Assembly (NCBI RefSeq): GCF_000090795.2
Contig: NW_003546427.1
Location: forward strand, 22,320-86,319
DNA from: Amphimedon queenslandica
Lineage: Eukaryota > Porifera > Demospongiae > Haplosclerida > Niphatidae
Direction: 5' to 3'
Length of the DNA stretch: 64,000 nucleotides
The position numbers and the translations under genes were made by a program. Numbering within the stretch: the first letter of the stretch is position 1; the number at the start of each line of letters is the position of its first letter. Shown piece by piece: positions 20,345 through 32,900 of the stretch. The notes below the pieces were generated by a model. The model worked only from the letters and a program-made list of their open reading frames with translations, did no database searches and was not told the DNA's origin.

Positions 20345-22594
20345 ACTGTAATCAGTACTAGTGTTGTTGTAGTTCTTAGTTATAGTTCTATTTATGGCTT
20401 TGTCATGTTATGATAATAGTGGGTATGGTTCATTATTGTCTTCGTGCTAGCACAGACATTAGAGTAAAGGCTAATTTATAATATTATGCTTGTTACGTTG
20501 GAGCTGGAATAGAGTAGAGCAGCACCAAAGGTCAACTCACCGACGCTTTTGATCCAAAATTGACAATACGCTATCCTAGCATTATATTGTAAACTATTAA
20601 ATGAAAAGGATAGAAAACTTAAAAAGGATGGGAGACCCAGGACTGTCTATCTATCTTTAGAATCAGCTGCCCTTAGTCTATACATGCATGTATTACTGAT
20701 TGCTGCTTGTATACTGTGAATGACTGAGCATTTTCACAGCAGCACCGAGAAGAAAGAGGGAGAAAAGGCAACAGAAAGGGAGGGCCTGGAAAGGTATAAA
20801 GGTTTTTGAAGCACTTATTCCCACTTACCCAAAGGTGAAGAAAAGCCTTTATGGGTGGCTTCCTTTTCTCAAAAGACTATATACAAAATACAAGACACCA
20901 TCATACAATACCACTCATTGATGTTATTGTAAGACAATGTAACAACAACCACCATGCACAGTTGCACACTATGACCTGAAAGCACCAATCAATAACAAAA
21001 AATTATATGGTTTCGTAGACTTTATTCTTTTATGATAATTCAATAGATATTGTAAATGCTGTGGTGCCACTAAATACTAGCTATAATAAACAAAATGTAC
21101 GTGTATATAATTGTAATTTTGGCAACTTTCTCTCAGTTAGCCCTCATTTAGAGTGTGAATTACAGCAATGGAACTCAAATAATCAACACATGCATCCTTA
21201 AGACTTTCTAAGACTAAACCACTATTGTACACCATTTTCTTTAAGCTTGTATCTTACTACAGGCTTAAAGAAAATGGTGTACAATAGTCAGGGCTTCACC
21301 CCTTCCCTCTCCAAGTGAAGTGTGAGGGCTGAGATAAATATTAATCTGAAGTCCCAGGTAGTATCATAGGATCAATTTCATTCTAATCAAATAATGTAAA
21401 AACTATGAGATCTTAATCTTACTTTGTTGGGATTGGGAATATCAAAAATGTTAAGAAGTTCTTAATTAGAGCAAAAATGAGTATAAGTTTAAGGTAAGAG
21501 GGAAAGGTTGGGTAAGTGGATATTATTAATAGACAACAGTACATAATAATAATTGCAGTATTTGGCATAATATTTAATGCATGTACATTCCAGACTCTAA
21601 TAATAGACAAAGATAAACAGCAGAAGTCACAACAAGATTAGGCAATTGACCAACCTAAACATAAACAAAAGTTAATAATAACAACACTTGCAATTTCTTG
21701 AACTTGCAAAATAAATTATTAGCAGAGAGGTTATTAATAGTACAGGTAATCCAATACGCTGGTAGATGCATCCTTTTTTACCTGGGAATTTTATTTATGA
21801 CTTAGACATTTTTCTGCCTGTCTTCATCTTTTCTCTGACATTCTCTAAATAGGACAGAAAACTCAGTTTTGTCTGGGAAGTTCTACTTCTACTATGGTAT
21901 GGAGTCCCTTCGTGATATAGTGGTGAAAACAGAGATATCTACAATACCAGTAGTCTATAGCATTTGGACCAGTGAACTGCATATATACATTTCAAATTTA
22001 CACTATAAATAATAGCATCAGCCAAGTGTGCTCTTTTAGATTGGCAAATTGAAAAATGGTAGTTTAGTGGTGTTTGACGATACATAATGTTCATTATAAG
22101 CAAGAGGAAGGACATCACTTGTGCCACATGTATAAAATGTAGAAGACAAAGACATTCATTACTATACATACATAAAATTAATGTCATTGTTTATTATTGG
22201 CGCAGTTCATTAGATCACTTGTTCTTTTTTGATAAGAAAAACTAAAAAATAAAGAAATGAAAGAGTCACTACTCTACAAGTATGACAGTATCAACAAAAA
22301 GTTTAGACAAAGAACATTTTCAGTTTTAATACATGAGCTGTAAAAATACTGCACTGCCATGCACTAATTATTAAGTTAAGTGGATTAGAAGAGCTAGGGC
22401 TCGAATTTGTAACTTAAAAATGCCAAATAGAAATGGTCTACTTTTATAAAAATTTAATTAAGACTGAGTACACTTATGAAGAGATGTGCATGATTAGCAA
22501 ATAAGCATAAATGTCATACCACGACAGCTCCTGATTATACTATTAACAAAATCCTTTAGCTACAAAATGTCTCTACTAATCACTACACACATCA
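20345..22594. other. Intergenic stretch, no gene recognised
   Basis: AT-rich sequence between the array and the 3' end of DDX11. It holds a purine-rich segment near 20745-20800 and a perfect hairpin at 21221-21288. The ORFs here are under 90 codons with no recognisable domain. Confidence 0.5.
21221..21288. repeat. Perfect 26-bp stem-loop
   Basis: The arms 21221-21246 and 21263-21288 are exact inverted complements (ACTATTGTACACCATTTTCT followed by TTAAGC) around a 16-base loop. No mismatch occurs. It may be a small foldback element or a hairpin RNA source. Confidence 0.85.
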
Positions 22595-22626
22595 TTAAAA
22601 AAACTGTCAGTAATGAACTGAAAGGC

Positions 22627-25600
22627 TTAGCAATACAATGCTATAATACATGTACATAAACAATAAGCAAACTGCTATAATGTACTGTATATATGTGCAT
22701 GTAACTACCTTTCTTAAAGCACTGAATGACTGGCCAAAGGATGTAGTAATTAATAACTGTGATGATATCCAGTTTGGAAGTTTACTATAAACTGATGGAT
22801 GTGAATATCTACAATGCACAACAATACTAATGCAAGAGTATACACATAAATAGTAACTTTTAAGTACATTTATCATTATGATTATAAAATTAACAGTTTT
22901 TGATTATTAACCAGTTCATAATGATTATTACTAACTAAAACAATGATGTGTTCTAACTGACCTCTGATCTATCAGTATTATAGTAGCATAATCATTAGCG
23001 TGTCTGATAGCTCTACCAATTGATTGATTGACAGCTTTCATACACAGATTATCATAATGCATCTGACCTGGAGACTTACTACTGACATCAACTTTCTACA
23101 GAAAGTAGAGAATGGAGAAGTGAACACAAACAAATATTATATGAACTTAAGAATGAACAATATTAATGTACCTGAGTAGAATTAAGATATTCCATTTTCT
23201 CAATAAGCTCTGGTGATTTAATATTAGGATAAGGAAGGCCAACCATAATTACACACCTTTGATAATAATAATAATAATAATAATAATTTAATAATAATAA
23301 TAACCTATCATTCTCGTCTACTCTCAAATTTGATTCAACTTCATGTGAACATAACATCAATACTGGTACTTATACATACCAAAGATAAAGAAATAAAGCA
23401 TGCAACAATAATGTAATTACTTTCAAATAAAAGCCGGGTACAGATAAACAACTATAATCTATAAACATGTAAATCTAGTCTTAAAATACTATCTGTGTCT
23501 TGTAGATACATGCATAGTGTTAGAAAAGTTCTTTGCATTAGGTCACATTGTCCAAAGTTTTCAGATGATTTTTATTTTAGATTCAAAAGCCAATTTAAGA
23601 AATAGATGCCTGGGCTTTACTTTGAGGGAAATAAGGTAAATATATCATTTAATTACATGCAAATGTACATGTAATATTGCATACCTTCCCAAATTGTCAG
23701 AGAAATTGATTCCTTCACTTAATTTTCCACCAACAACACAAGACATCAATGCACCAGTTAGACTGCTGACTGATATACCTCCATTATACTATTACAAGAT
23801 ATGACATGGAAAAGCAAAAACAAATTTTGCTTGGTAGAAACAAATAATATGGTACATGTATATCACTAATAAGCAGGGTTTACCACAAAGCATGCTTCGT
23901 GAGTTGATAAGCACATGTATAACAGCTTTAGGGCAACTTTAGAAATTCACTTTTGATTATCTTAATGCACCTCTTAATAATTACATGTCTCAGGTGGTGC
24001 ATTGCTTAATAGAAACAATTATGAAATGCTCCAGGAGGTGCTTGTTTAGAGAGGTGCTTAGCTAAGTAAGCAACACACCTGTAAACAATGGAACTTTCTA
24101 ATTACAATGCATCTCTCAAAAATAATTATCTTGACCACAAAAGAAATTTTTCATTGTGGAAGCCATGTAGAGGTGCAATAATTAGGAGGGTGCATTAATT
24201 GGGGCGAGTACGGTATATGATATTGTGTCAAATTTCTGATCAACTTCAAAATCTGCTTACAAGAACTTGCAGAGAACAATGTCAAAACCCTGTGGGAGCC
24301 CTGCTAATAAGTAATTTATAGTCTACATACTTCAATACATCTTGCATATTGAGACAACACCAGTTCAGCCTGACTCGCCAGTTTTGGTTCTCTAAATATC
24401 TACAAACACACAATTATTACAATGTGATAATCTAACTCATGAATGAATTGTACTTGCAATGAACATTATAGAGAGAAGTATATACAAATGGGTCTGACGA
24501 TCCTTCTCATTCTATATATCATGTACATGTACATTTACATGTACCCAAGATATACATGTACATACACATACAATGTATCTCTCTGAAAATTTTGTATTGA
24601 AACTCCGTATTGTATGCAGATAACTCACTTGTTTTTTATTTGCAATTCTATCTAGCAGTCCATTCTTCTCCCAAATATTAAAGACGAGCTTTTCATATTC
24701 ATATGAAGGAAAGAAACAGACAACTCCCCCAGGAACAATGGTCACAATATTACTAATAGTTCTTCCTAATTCTATTATCTATAATACATGACATTGTACA
24801 TCTGTAATTACATGGTTATACTATGGATTGTTGGTTACCATTTGTTTGTCTTGTCTTTGTTCATAATTGAAGTTAAAAGTGTATCCACTGGTACCTTTAC
24901 TAAGAGTGAGGGGGAGGAGTTGATCATCACCTATCACATGACCTATAAAGCAATGATATAAAGAGAACAACAACAATAAACAACAACGACAACAACAACA
25001 ATAAGAAGACTGACCACAAGAGAATTCAAAGAATCTATCAATAGGAACACCAGCTCCAGTGAAGAGTTGCTCTTTAAAATCAGAAAACTAAAATATAAAA
25101 TGAGAACTACAATGTATATACACGTAGATGCAATAATGTGATATGGGTTTTGATCGTTCCATACATGTATGTTCTCACTTCTCAGTACCAAAAAATAAAA
25201 TGAATATTATTTTATTTGTGCAAAAATTAATTATATGCTTGTACAATGTATAAAAACTAGATGCTCACTGGTTGCATTGTACCTCCAGCAAGAACAACAG
25301 CTCTAGCCTCTTTTACAATATCAGTGAAGTGAACTGACGGGTTCAATAACAAGTATTTCAAGCTTGATTGGCTGGAAGAATCTACAAAATATATACATGT
25401 ACTTACAATTACATATAAGAAGTTTTAATTTTATTAATTATCAACATGTCAAGCACAGTTAGGGCAAAATTTTCGAGGGCTGTGAATTTCACGAATTTGC
25501 CTAAAATCTGTCTGCCATCTTGTGTCACAATAATTTGATTTCCATGGAAGTAATTTTTTGTGAATCTTCAAAGAATCGTAAAATCAGCAACATTTGCAGC

Positions 25601-28600
25601 CCTCAAAAATTTTGTGCTATATGGCATTTACTTTATATATGACCAGCCATACAATACCTGGCTGCAAAATTTTTTTGGAGAAATTGTTATAATAAACTTC
25701 TGCTAATTATACAACTTCTATTTTTATAATTATGACAGAAGCTATATCCTACTCTTATAACCCATTAGAGGTACCATTTGTATCATATTCACTAATTTAT
25801 TTAGCACACACCAACTACACAGTAATTAGTAAACTAACCATTACTTTGCTTAATAACAATACGACAGTCTTGATCAGCAGTCGTTAATGATTCTATAAAC
25901 TGTTGGATTATCATTAGAGGAGATCTAATGCCATCTCTATCAATATCTCCTTGGTGTCTTACAACACTGGAACTAGTATTAGCACCTATATCATCTTTAA
26001 TAGTGGCTTCATCTCTTTGATAACTTTCAGCAAATCCATTCAACTAATAATCATGATAATTATAACACGCAATTTTATATACTAACTTTCTTAGCAATCT
26101 GACTCTTCTTGCAATATTGTAATAACTATAGAATAAATAATTTATTATGTCGAAAATTAATAATATACATTTATTTATATGTATTCTACTACAGCAAACT
26201 TCTGTTATACTATTAGGCAGTTTGACAATCAAATACATTTGCAATGTTTGGTATCAACTACCAACACTCTAATTATGGGCAGCTTGTTTTAGTAACTTAT
26301 AATAATAATTAAAAATAGTGTGTGTGTGTGTGTGTGTGATTGTCTGACCTTGAACATGTTTATATTGTCAATCTTTGCTTTTAGAAGGAACTCATTTAGT
26401 CTCACCAACTCACAATGCTCTAAAACAAAATTAGTCAATGCATTGGAGCACATGTACATGCAGGCAATACTGATATTGATGCTATTACGGTTTCAAAAGT
26501 AGTACATGACTAGCATACTACCTTGTTGGGATTGATTGATAGTGCCAGTACTGGTATGAGGATTAGGAGTATCAGAGGAACGGGTAAGGAGTCTTTGGAA
26601 TGAAATTAAAACAAACAATATTTGATCAATATACATAAGATTCTTTGCTTTGAGTCTTGATCTACATAAATTAATGATAACAGCAAAAGGATTACATGTA
26701 CTTACTGATAGCGATCTCTATACTGTAATAATTGAGAATGAGTCTTTTGTATCTAATAAATTAATAATACAGTGAAACAATACAGGAAATGCAGTAGCTG
26801 CTTACTTGATGCATTGTGATATGTACAGAGTGTATTGATGATATTGTATCTATAAGATTATGTGCTTCATCAATAATCACAATATTTCCTTTCAATTTAA
26901 TACCAACAGCATCACGTGTATTAGAATGAAGAAGAATATTATAAGGAAGTACAATTAGCTATAAATAAATAAAATGAAATAAAATAAATGTAATAAAGTA
27001 TATAGTCACATTTATTACTTGAGCGTGTGGTACAGCGTATCTTGTAGCATAATAAGGACAACCAGATATATCTCTACCTAATGTAACCAACTGCTCAATA
27101 TCTTGTATTTCATCCTATCCAAATGATAATAAAAATTAATAATAATAATAATAAATAATCAAATAATTATTTCTTACTAATGCCAGATCTCTCATTGTTT
27201 CAATATTATTTAATTTATAATAATCACAGCCATCACTATTAACTGTTCTGTGTCTCTTTGTCTTCACAGTATCATTATCACGAGTTGATGCTACATTAAA
27301 ATAATGAAGGATAACATCCCCTACATGTACATTGTACAAGTCAGTACTATGCACATCTAGTTGCATATAAAATGCTGGCACAAGGCCAAAGGTAACTATA
27401 CATCACTGATCCAACATACCATACAATAAATGTAATAATGAGGGTTCCATTTTTCTTACATTTTTTCTTATTTTTTTGTAGTTCGATGCATCTTTCATTA
27501 ATGAGACTGATTGACTGCAATTTTGTTACACTTTTATTCAGGCAGCATGTCTGACGTGACCCAAGTGGAATCACAGACACAGTGTCCTTGTAAGAAGTTT
27601 TTTTAACCTCGTGAACAAACTGAGTCAATTGAGAGTGTGTCCTACTAGCATAAAATATCTAAATAATTAATAATTATTGTAAATAAATTTGTAAACAAAA
27701 ATAATACTTTAACAGTCTGATCTTCATCCTCAATATCACAATCAGATTCAAAACTATAGAAATAATGTATTATGACAATGATAAATATCAAATAAAAATA
27801 TACATGTACATGTAAACTACAAATAGAACAAAATTAATAAATCTAATACCATATAGCCCCAACATTTCGTCACAAATAAATTGTGTCATTTTCGTCAGTA
27901 GTTGCCAAAAATCAAAAAATTTAGACAACAAAATTTTCAATCATTTGCGGGCATACATGAGAACAACATGTGTCTTACTAGCATTAGTGTTAGAAACATC
28001 TCTGTTTAAAAATACTTAAGATGGGAAAAATTCTGATGCAACGCCTTGATGCTTTGACCATCTGGTCTGCTCTCAGCATAACAAATTTTATTTTGAATAA
28101 TATTTACATTTTTCTTAAAGTGACAAAATTTAAGACAATGAAATATTAGGGCTACACAACTATTACAACTACATTAACTACATGTACATTACAACTATTA
28201 TTTCAGTCTCTCCCTCACATACCTATCATTATGCTCCATATGCTCATCATCACTATGATATTCATCTAATAGCAATTCATTGTCTGCTGATGACGCTACT
28301 GTAACTTGCTCATCAGTAATTGACATCTAACAAGTGAATAAATTGTGTTAAAACAAATGCCTAAATATCAGTTGCACAGAATAGTACTGAATGATGCAAT
28401 AAAACATTACATATTACCAAAATTTTGTTTATTTAGTTTACATGGAGTACATGTAGTACCTTTTCATTTTTAACTGTTGCTTGTCTTTTACTAAAAAGAG
28501 ATGTTCCATAACGTTCCTTCAATAAACTAATCCTTTCTTGTCTCTGCTTCCTCTTGTCAGCTGCTAACTAAGAGAAATGAGGGCTATTGTAGCATAGTGT

Positions 28601-29804
28601 GTCTACATGTAAATAGCAATACCTTCATTTTAAATGCTTCATCTCTTAGCCTCTTACGTTGATCATATTCAGCAAACCAATCATCAACTACACCTATAAT
28701 GCCGTAATAAAAGAGAAGAAGGCAAGTTTATGATCAGTGTCTTCAGATTCAGAATTACAATGTTGTACTTTTTTCATGAAAAGGAGAATGGAACACATTT
28801 TATACAAATAAGTTAATGTAGATGTACAAAAAAACTTCATCTGTGCAAGGCTCATGCAAATAACAATGCAACTACATATATTTAAAATACTTACATGTAA
28901 ACATGAGTCTATTAATAGTACTAATAACTAACTTACTTTTCTTCTCATTTTTATCACTAAGAGGTAGTACAGAAACGTCACCAGACAAGATAGCTTCACA
29001 TCTCTTGGTCTCTTTCTCTTGATGATCCATTAACCACTTCAAACAACCACATATTATACTCAATGATTTACCCTAACAATAATAACACACATTATTACCA
29101 GATTACCAGCAAAAATAAACAGAGATACTGTATACCTGGAAATGCATTAATTTTAAAAAAGCACAATTTAATTCAGCAAATAGGTAATGGGTGTATCAAC
29201 AGTACACACCTACCCCAGCAAAATTCAATTCAACATACATTAAAATTAGCTCTATTAGTAGAAAATTGCGAAATACTTCCAGCAAACTTTTCCAGCTATA
29301 CAGAAATACAAAACAGCAAGCAAAAAACAACTACATGTAATGCAAAACAACTAAACATCAAGCTTTATGAGCTGACAAGCATTTTGATAAAAAAAATGCA
29401 TTTCCAAAAATTCAAAAAATTAACTTTCTATGCACATAACAGCATGCATGTACCAGAAAATGTAACAAAAATTAAGGCATTTTCTTTTTTAATAAAATTA
29501 ATCTTGATAAAATGGGGATTTCTACAAAGTGTGCTAAGTTAAATGAGACACTTCATGAACTCCTATGAAAAACCACACAAATACTAGTTACTTCATTGAT
29601 GGATTTTTTTCTAACCAATCTCCTCACAGTAACTACCTATCCCAATATCCCATTTTAATTTATACTCACCGTCCCTGTTGGGCTTTCAAAAAGTCCAACT
29701 TTACCTTCCTCTAGTGTACTATAGAGACTCCTCATGAAATCAGTTTGAATACTATACGGCTTGAAGGGAAAAGGAAAGTCAGCTGGGGCTTCCATGGCTG
29801 CCAT
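22627..29804 (-). CDS. DDX11: DDX11/CHL1 ATP-dependent DNA helicase
   Basis: This superfamily 2 Fe-S helicase acts in sister-chromatid cohesion and replication. It has about 25 exons; exon 1 is 29670-29804 ([20 protein letters not shown]). Walker A (SPTGTGKS) is split between exons 1 and 2 (28937-29072). Motif Ia region [11 protein letters not shown] and Fe-S cysteines CLNKSV and ERC lie in 27460-27658, GCDYY in 27178-27290 and GCPYY in 27019-27114. The DEAH box ([14 protein letters not shown]) is in 26806-26958. [14 protein letters not shown] is in 24629-24778, [16 protein letters not shown] in 23685-23788, [11 protein letters not shown] in 23172-23256, and [12 protein letters not shown] in 22962-23095. 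After 22709-22808 (ending ALRK) the terminal exon is uncertain: either 22627-22672 or a 9-base exon at 22595-22603. The ATG lies 142 bp downstream of the stop of the mosaic gene. Confidence 0.93.
23263..23303. repeat. ATA trinucleotide microsatellite in DDX11 intron
   Basis: Interrupted ATA/TAA repeat directly beside the acceptor of the [11 protein letters not shown] exon. Confidence 0.85.
24961..25004. repeat. AAC trinucleotide repeat in DDX11 intron
   Basis: Imperfect ACAACA repeat between two helicase exons. Confidence 0.8.
25460..25619. repeat. MITE-like element, family A (copy 2)
   Basis: The TIRs match those of 173-354 (AAAATTTTCGAGGGCTG on the left, GCAGCCCTCAAAAATTTTGTG on the right), with TA at both ends. 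It sits in a DDX11 intron. Confidence 0.65.
26318..26338. repeat. GT dinucleotide microsatellite
   Basis: Ten and a half GT units in a DDX11 intron, close to the donor of the exon at 26349-26419. Confidence 0.9.
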
Positions 29805-29946
29805 GATTCCTAGCCCCGCCCATTCTAGTATCAAAAGTTAGTTTTTTGAATTTTGCAAACAAAATTAAAGAAGATCTACACTGCAAACTTTCCACTACCA
29901 CTAATTTTCACTAAAAACTTAAAGAAATTAATTAATTGTTAGCAGT

Positions 29947-32900
29947 CTAGTTAGTACATTGATGTGACCAGCAACGAAAATTTTCTTTAAACTGCTCACG
30001 CTCAGAAACCTAATAAAAGTCACTAATTTGCAACAATACAGATACTTACAGATTTATAAATGTTAAAGTATGATCTCTGCACACAGCGTCCCCATCTTGC
30101 CATGCAGGACTCATCCACTTGACCATTGACAAATGGACACACACTAGGACAAGAACCAGGTAATGGAGGGAATGGTAGATCATTATATGAATAATAACAA
30201 GCACCACAATTAGATATAGCACATCCTCCAGGACACCCTTGAGTACTGCCAGGAGGAGATGAGGGCCTGAAAAAGAATATGTGACTGGCAGTCATATGTG
30301 ATTTTGTATCTCTTACACAGAACATGTTCCTCCTCTTTTTATTGCACAATATTCTGGAGTACATACTGGATAACAATCTATAAAATTATTAGGAAGACAG
30401 CTTATTAGTAAATATTTAAAAATTACTGGTTAATATTATTATTATAATACCAAGAGTCAAGCAAAAACCTACCACTGCATTTCTCTTCACAGTCATGTTT
30501 AGTAAAAAAATTATTTTCATTAGGGAAGCAACCGCCATATGAAAACTGCTCACAAGTTTGACTAGTGACATTGTAATGGTATCTTGTAATACTAGCAGTA
30601 CAGGGACCTCTTTCTGGTGCTAATGTACATGGATCTGGTTCTATAAATAAAAGCATGTAACTTCTTCCTTTTGTCCTCTCTCATTCAATTCCTTACTAGG
30701 GCAGTCTTTAAGCTGTACACAACGATTGTTCATTTCATCAATCACTTGACCCAATGGGCAGGAGCAGCCAGGCTGTCCTTCACCAGCACACAAAAGGTGA
30801 GGATTAGAGCAAGTCTTTGGACAGTATGCTGAAACTTCATTATACTCTTGACCAGTAATAGGGCAATCTGTGTATACAATAACAATTATAAAGTAATACT
30901 TTTATCAAGCTACAGTGCTACACATATACAGTATTCATATCTATGAGTGCTTATAATCAAGTATGCATGATGTACAGTATATAGGTAGCATGCTTTTAAG
31001 AAATGCATACAACAATCAATGTACCCTAGTAGTTTAATACTGGCTAGTTATTTTGATTAAAAAATACCAAAATGCCTGAATAAATTTACACACTGTATAG
31101 TACAAACTATTCAATGTCAGTTATAATATTATATTACTTACCTCTACATAATGGACAATTACAATTGTCATAATAGATTCTAGTACAATTTTCAGGCATT
31201 GGGTCACATGATCTTTGACAAGGACATTGCTCTGGATAAACACATTTATTATTTCCTTCATCTAATACCTAATGAAATTATAAAACAAAGAGTGAGAAAA
31301 TAAGGTCCATAAGAGAAATATTATTACCTGTCCTGCAGGGCAAGCACAACCTGGTATACAATAATGTTTACTGCACACAAATGGCTTTTGTGATAATATG
31401 TCACTGCATGTTCTTTCACAGGAGCCACCACAATCCTTAAATATCTGACCTTGAGCAGGGCATGTCACTAAAAACAACAAAGGTTTTCAGCACATTTGAG
31501 CAATATGTAAGGCTGATAATGAATAAATTACAAGACATTCTTTTCAATAAAATGTTTTAAGTGTACAGATGTTTTTTCTTACTGCAAAATTCAGTAACAT
31601 CAACATTATTCCATAAATAACGTGCTTTACATTCTCCACATACATCCAGTAGACACTGAGTTGGTGGTAAATTGGGACATGTTTTATGATCACATAAATT
31701 AATAAGACATTTTGCAGCAGGTTGTTCTGGTGGACAATCACCTGTAAAATAAATACATCAATAATTAATAGCCATATCAATATTAGACCCTAGCTGTATT
31801 TTACATCTACATTCAGCCAATGAAAAAAGTACAATATCCAAGAAGTTTTCATGAGCTTAGTATAATGTGAAAATACTTACTGCACATCATTGTTATATCA
31901 TGTCCTGTGCTGTTATAATAATGAGCAGAGCACTCTCCACAATGATTAGGTATACAAACGGCATTATCATAATTAGGACAATGAGTAGTTACACATGGAT
32001 CAGAATAGCATTCAACACTTGTCACACTTTCATCACATAACTTATCACCTTTAAAAAACAAAAAGACAAAAACAGATGCATAGTTACGTTTTGAATTGAA
32101 ATTAGTACTAACCACTGGCACATTTTTGCAGACAAGTGTTTAAAGACTTAAAGTTGTTACCATTTCCATGACAACCACCATAAGCAAACAGTTCACAATG
32201 ACCAGATGCTTTATTAAAGTACCATCTGTTAAAGGATCCATTACAGTTACCAGAATCAGGAGGAAGTGCACAAATATCTACAAAAATTTACAGCATAATA
32301 AATTGAGATATATATTATAAAATAAAGAAAATTAATGATTATCAAAAATACACAATTAGACAACGTACCACATTGATTAGTCACTTCTTTTAGTCCAACA
32401 TAATGCTTCACAGTACAGTTTGAACAAGAATCAACTTCACAGACTGAATTACTGTGAGCTTCACAAGAGCTAGTTTCACAAAGATCACTAGTACAAGTCA
32501 CGGAAACATCATTAGAGCCACAACCTACACAAAATGTAAAAATTATCATAATTAATTTTAATGATTCATTTCAGCATTATTATATATGACGCATTAATAC
32601 TTTTATATACACGTCCTATTGCATAAAAAGTTTGGGCTGATTTGTGATCATAATTGGATTTTTATGAATTTTATAATTTTTTTTAATTATAAATTTTACT
32701 GATACTGTGATCATCTATTTTGACTACAAAAGTTGTTTACCACATACCCAGAAAGTTTGAGGCAAAAAACTTTTGTGGTTTGGTGGCTCCAATGGTATTC
32801 ATGGTTTTTTTTCTAGTTCATCAGTGAAGTACCCACGCCTCTCATTAACCTGCAAATATTTTGTGGCTTTCAATTTTGTGGTATCATTCCAAACCACAAA

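Noticed and set aside
29063-29542. A 159-codon plus-strand ORF antisense to DDX11
   Set aside because: It lies in DDX11 intron 1, is built from Asn/Lys/Gln/Ile codons typical of AT-rich noncoding DNA, and shows no domain.
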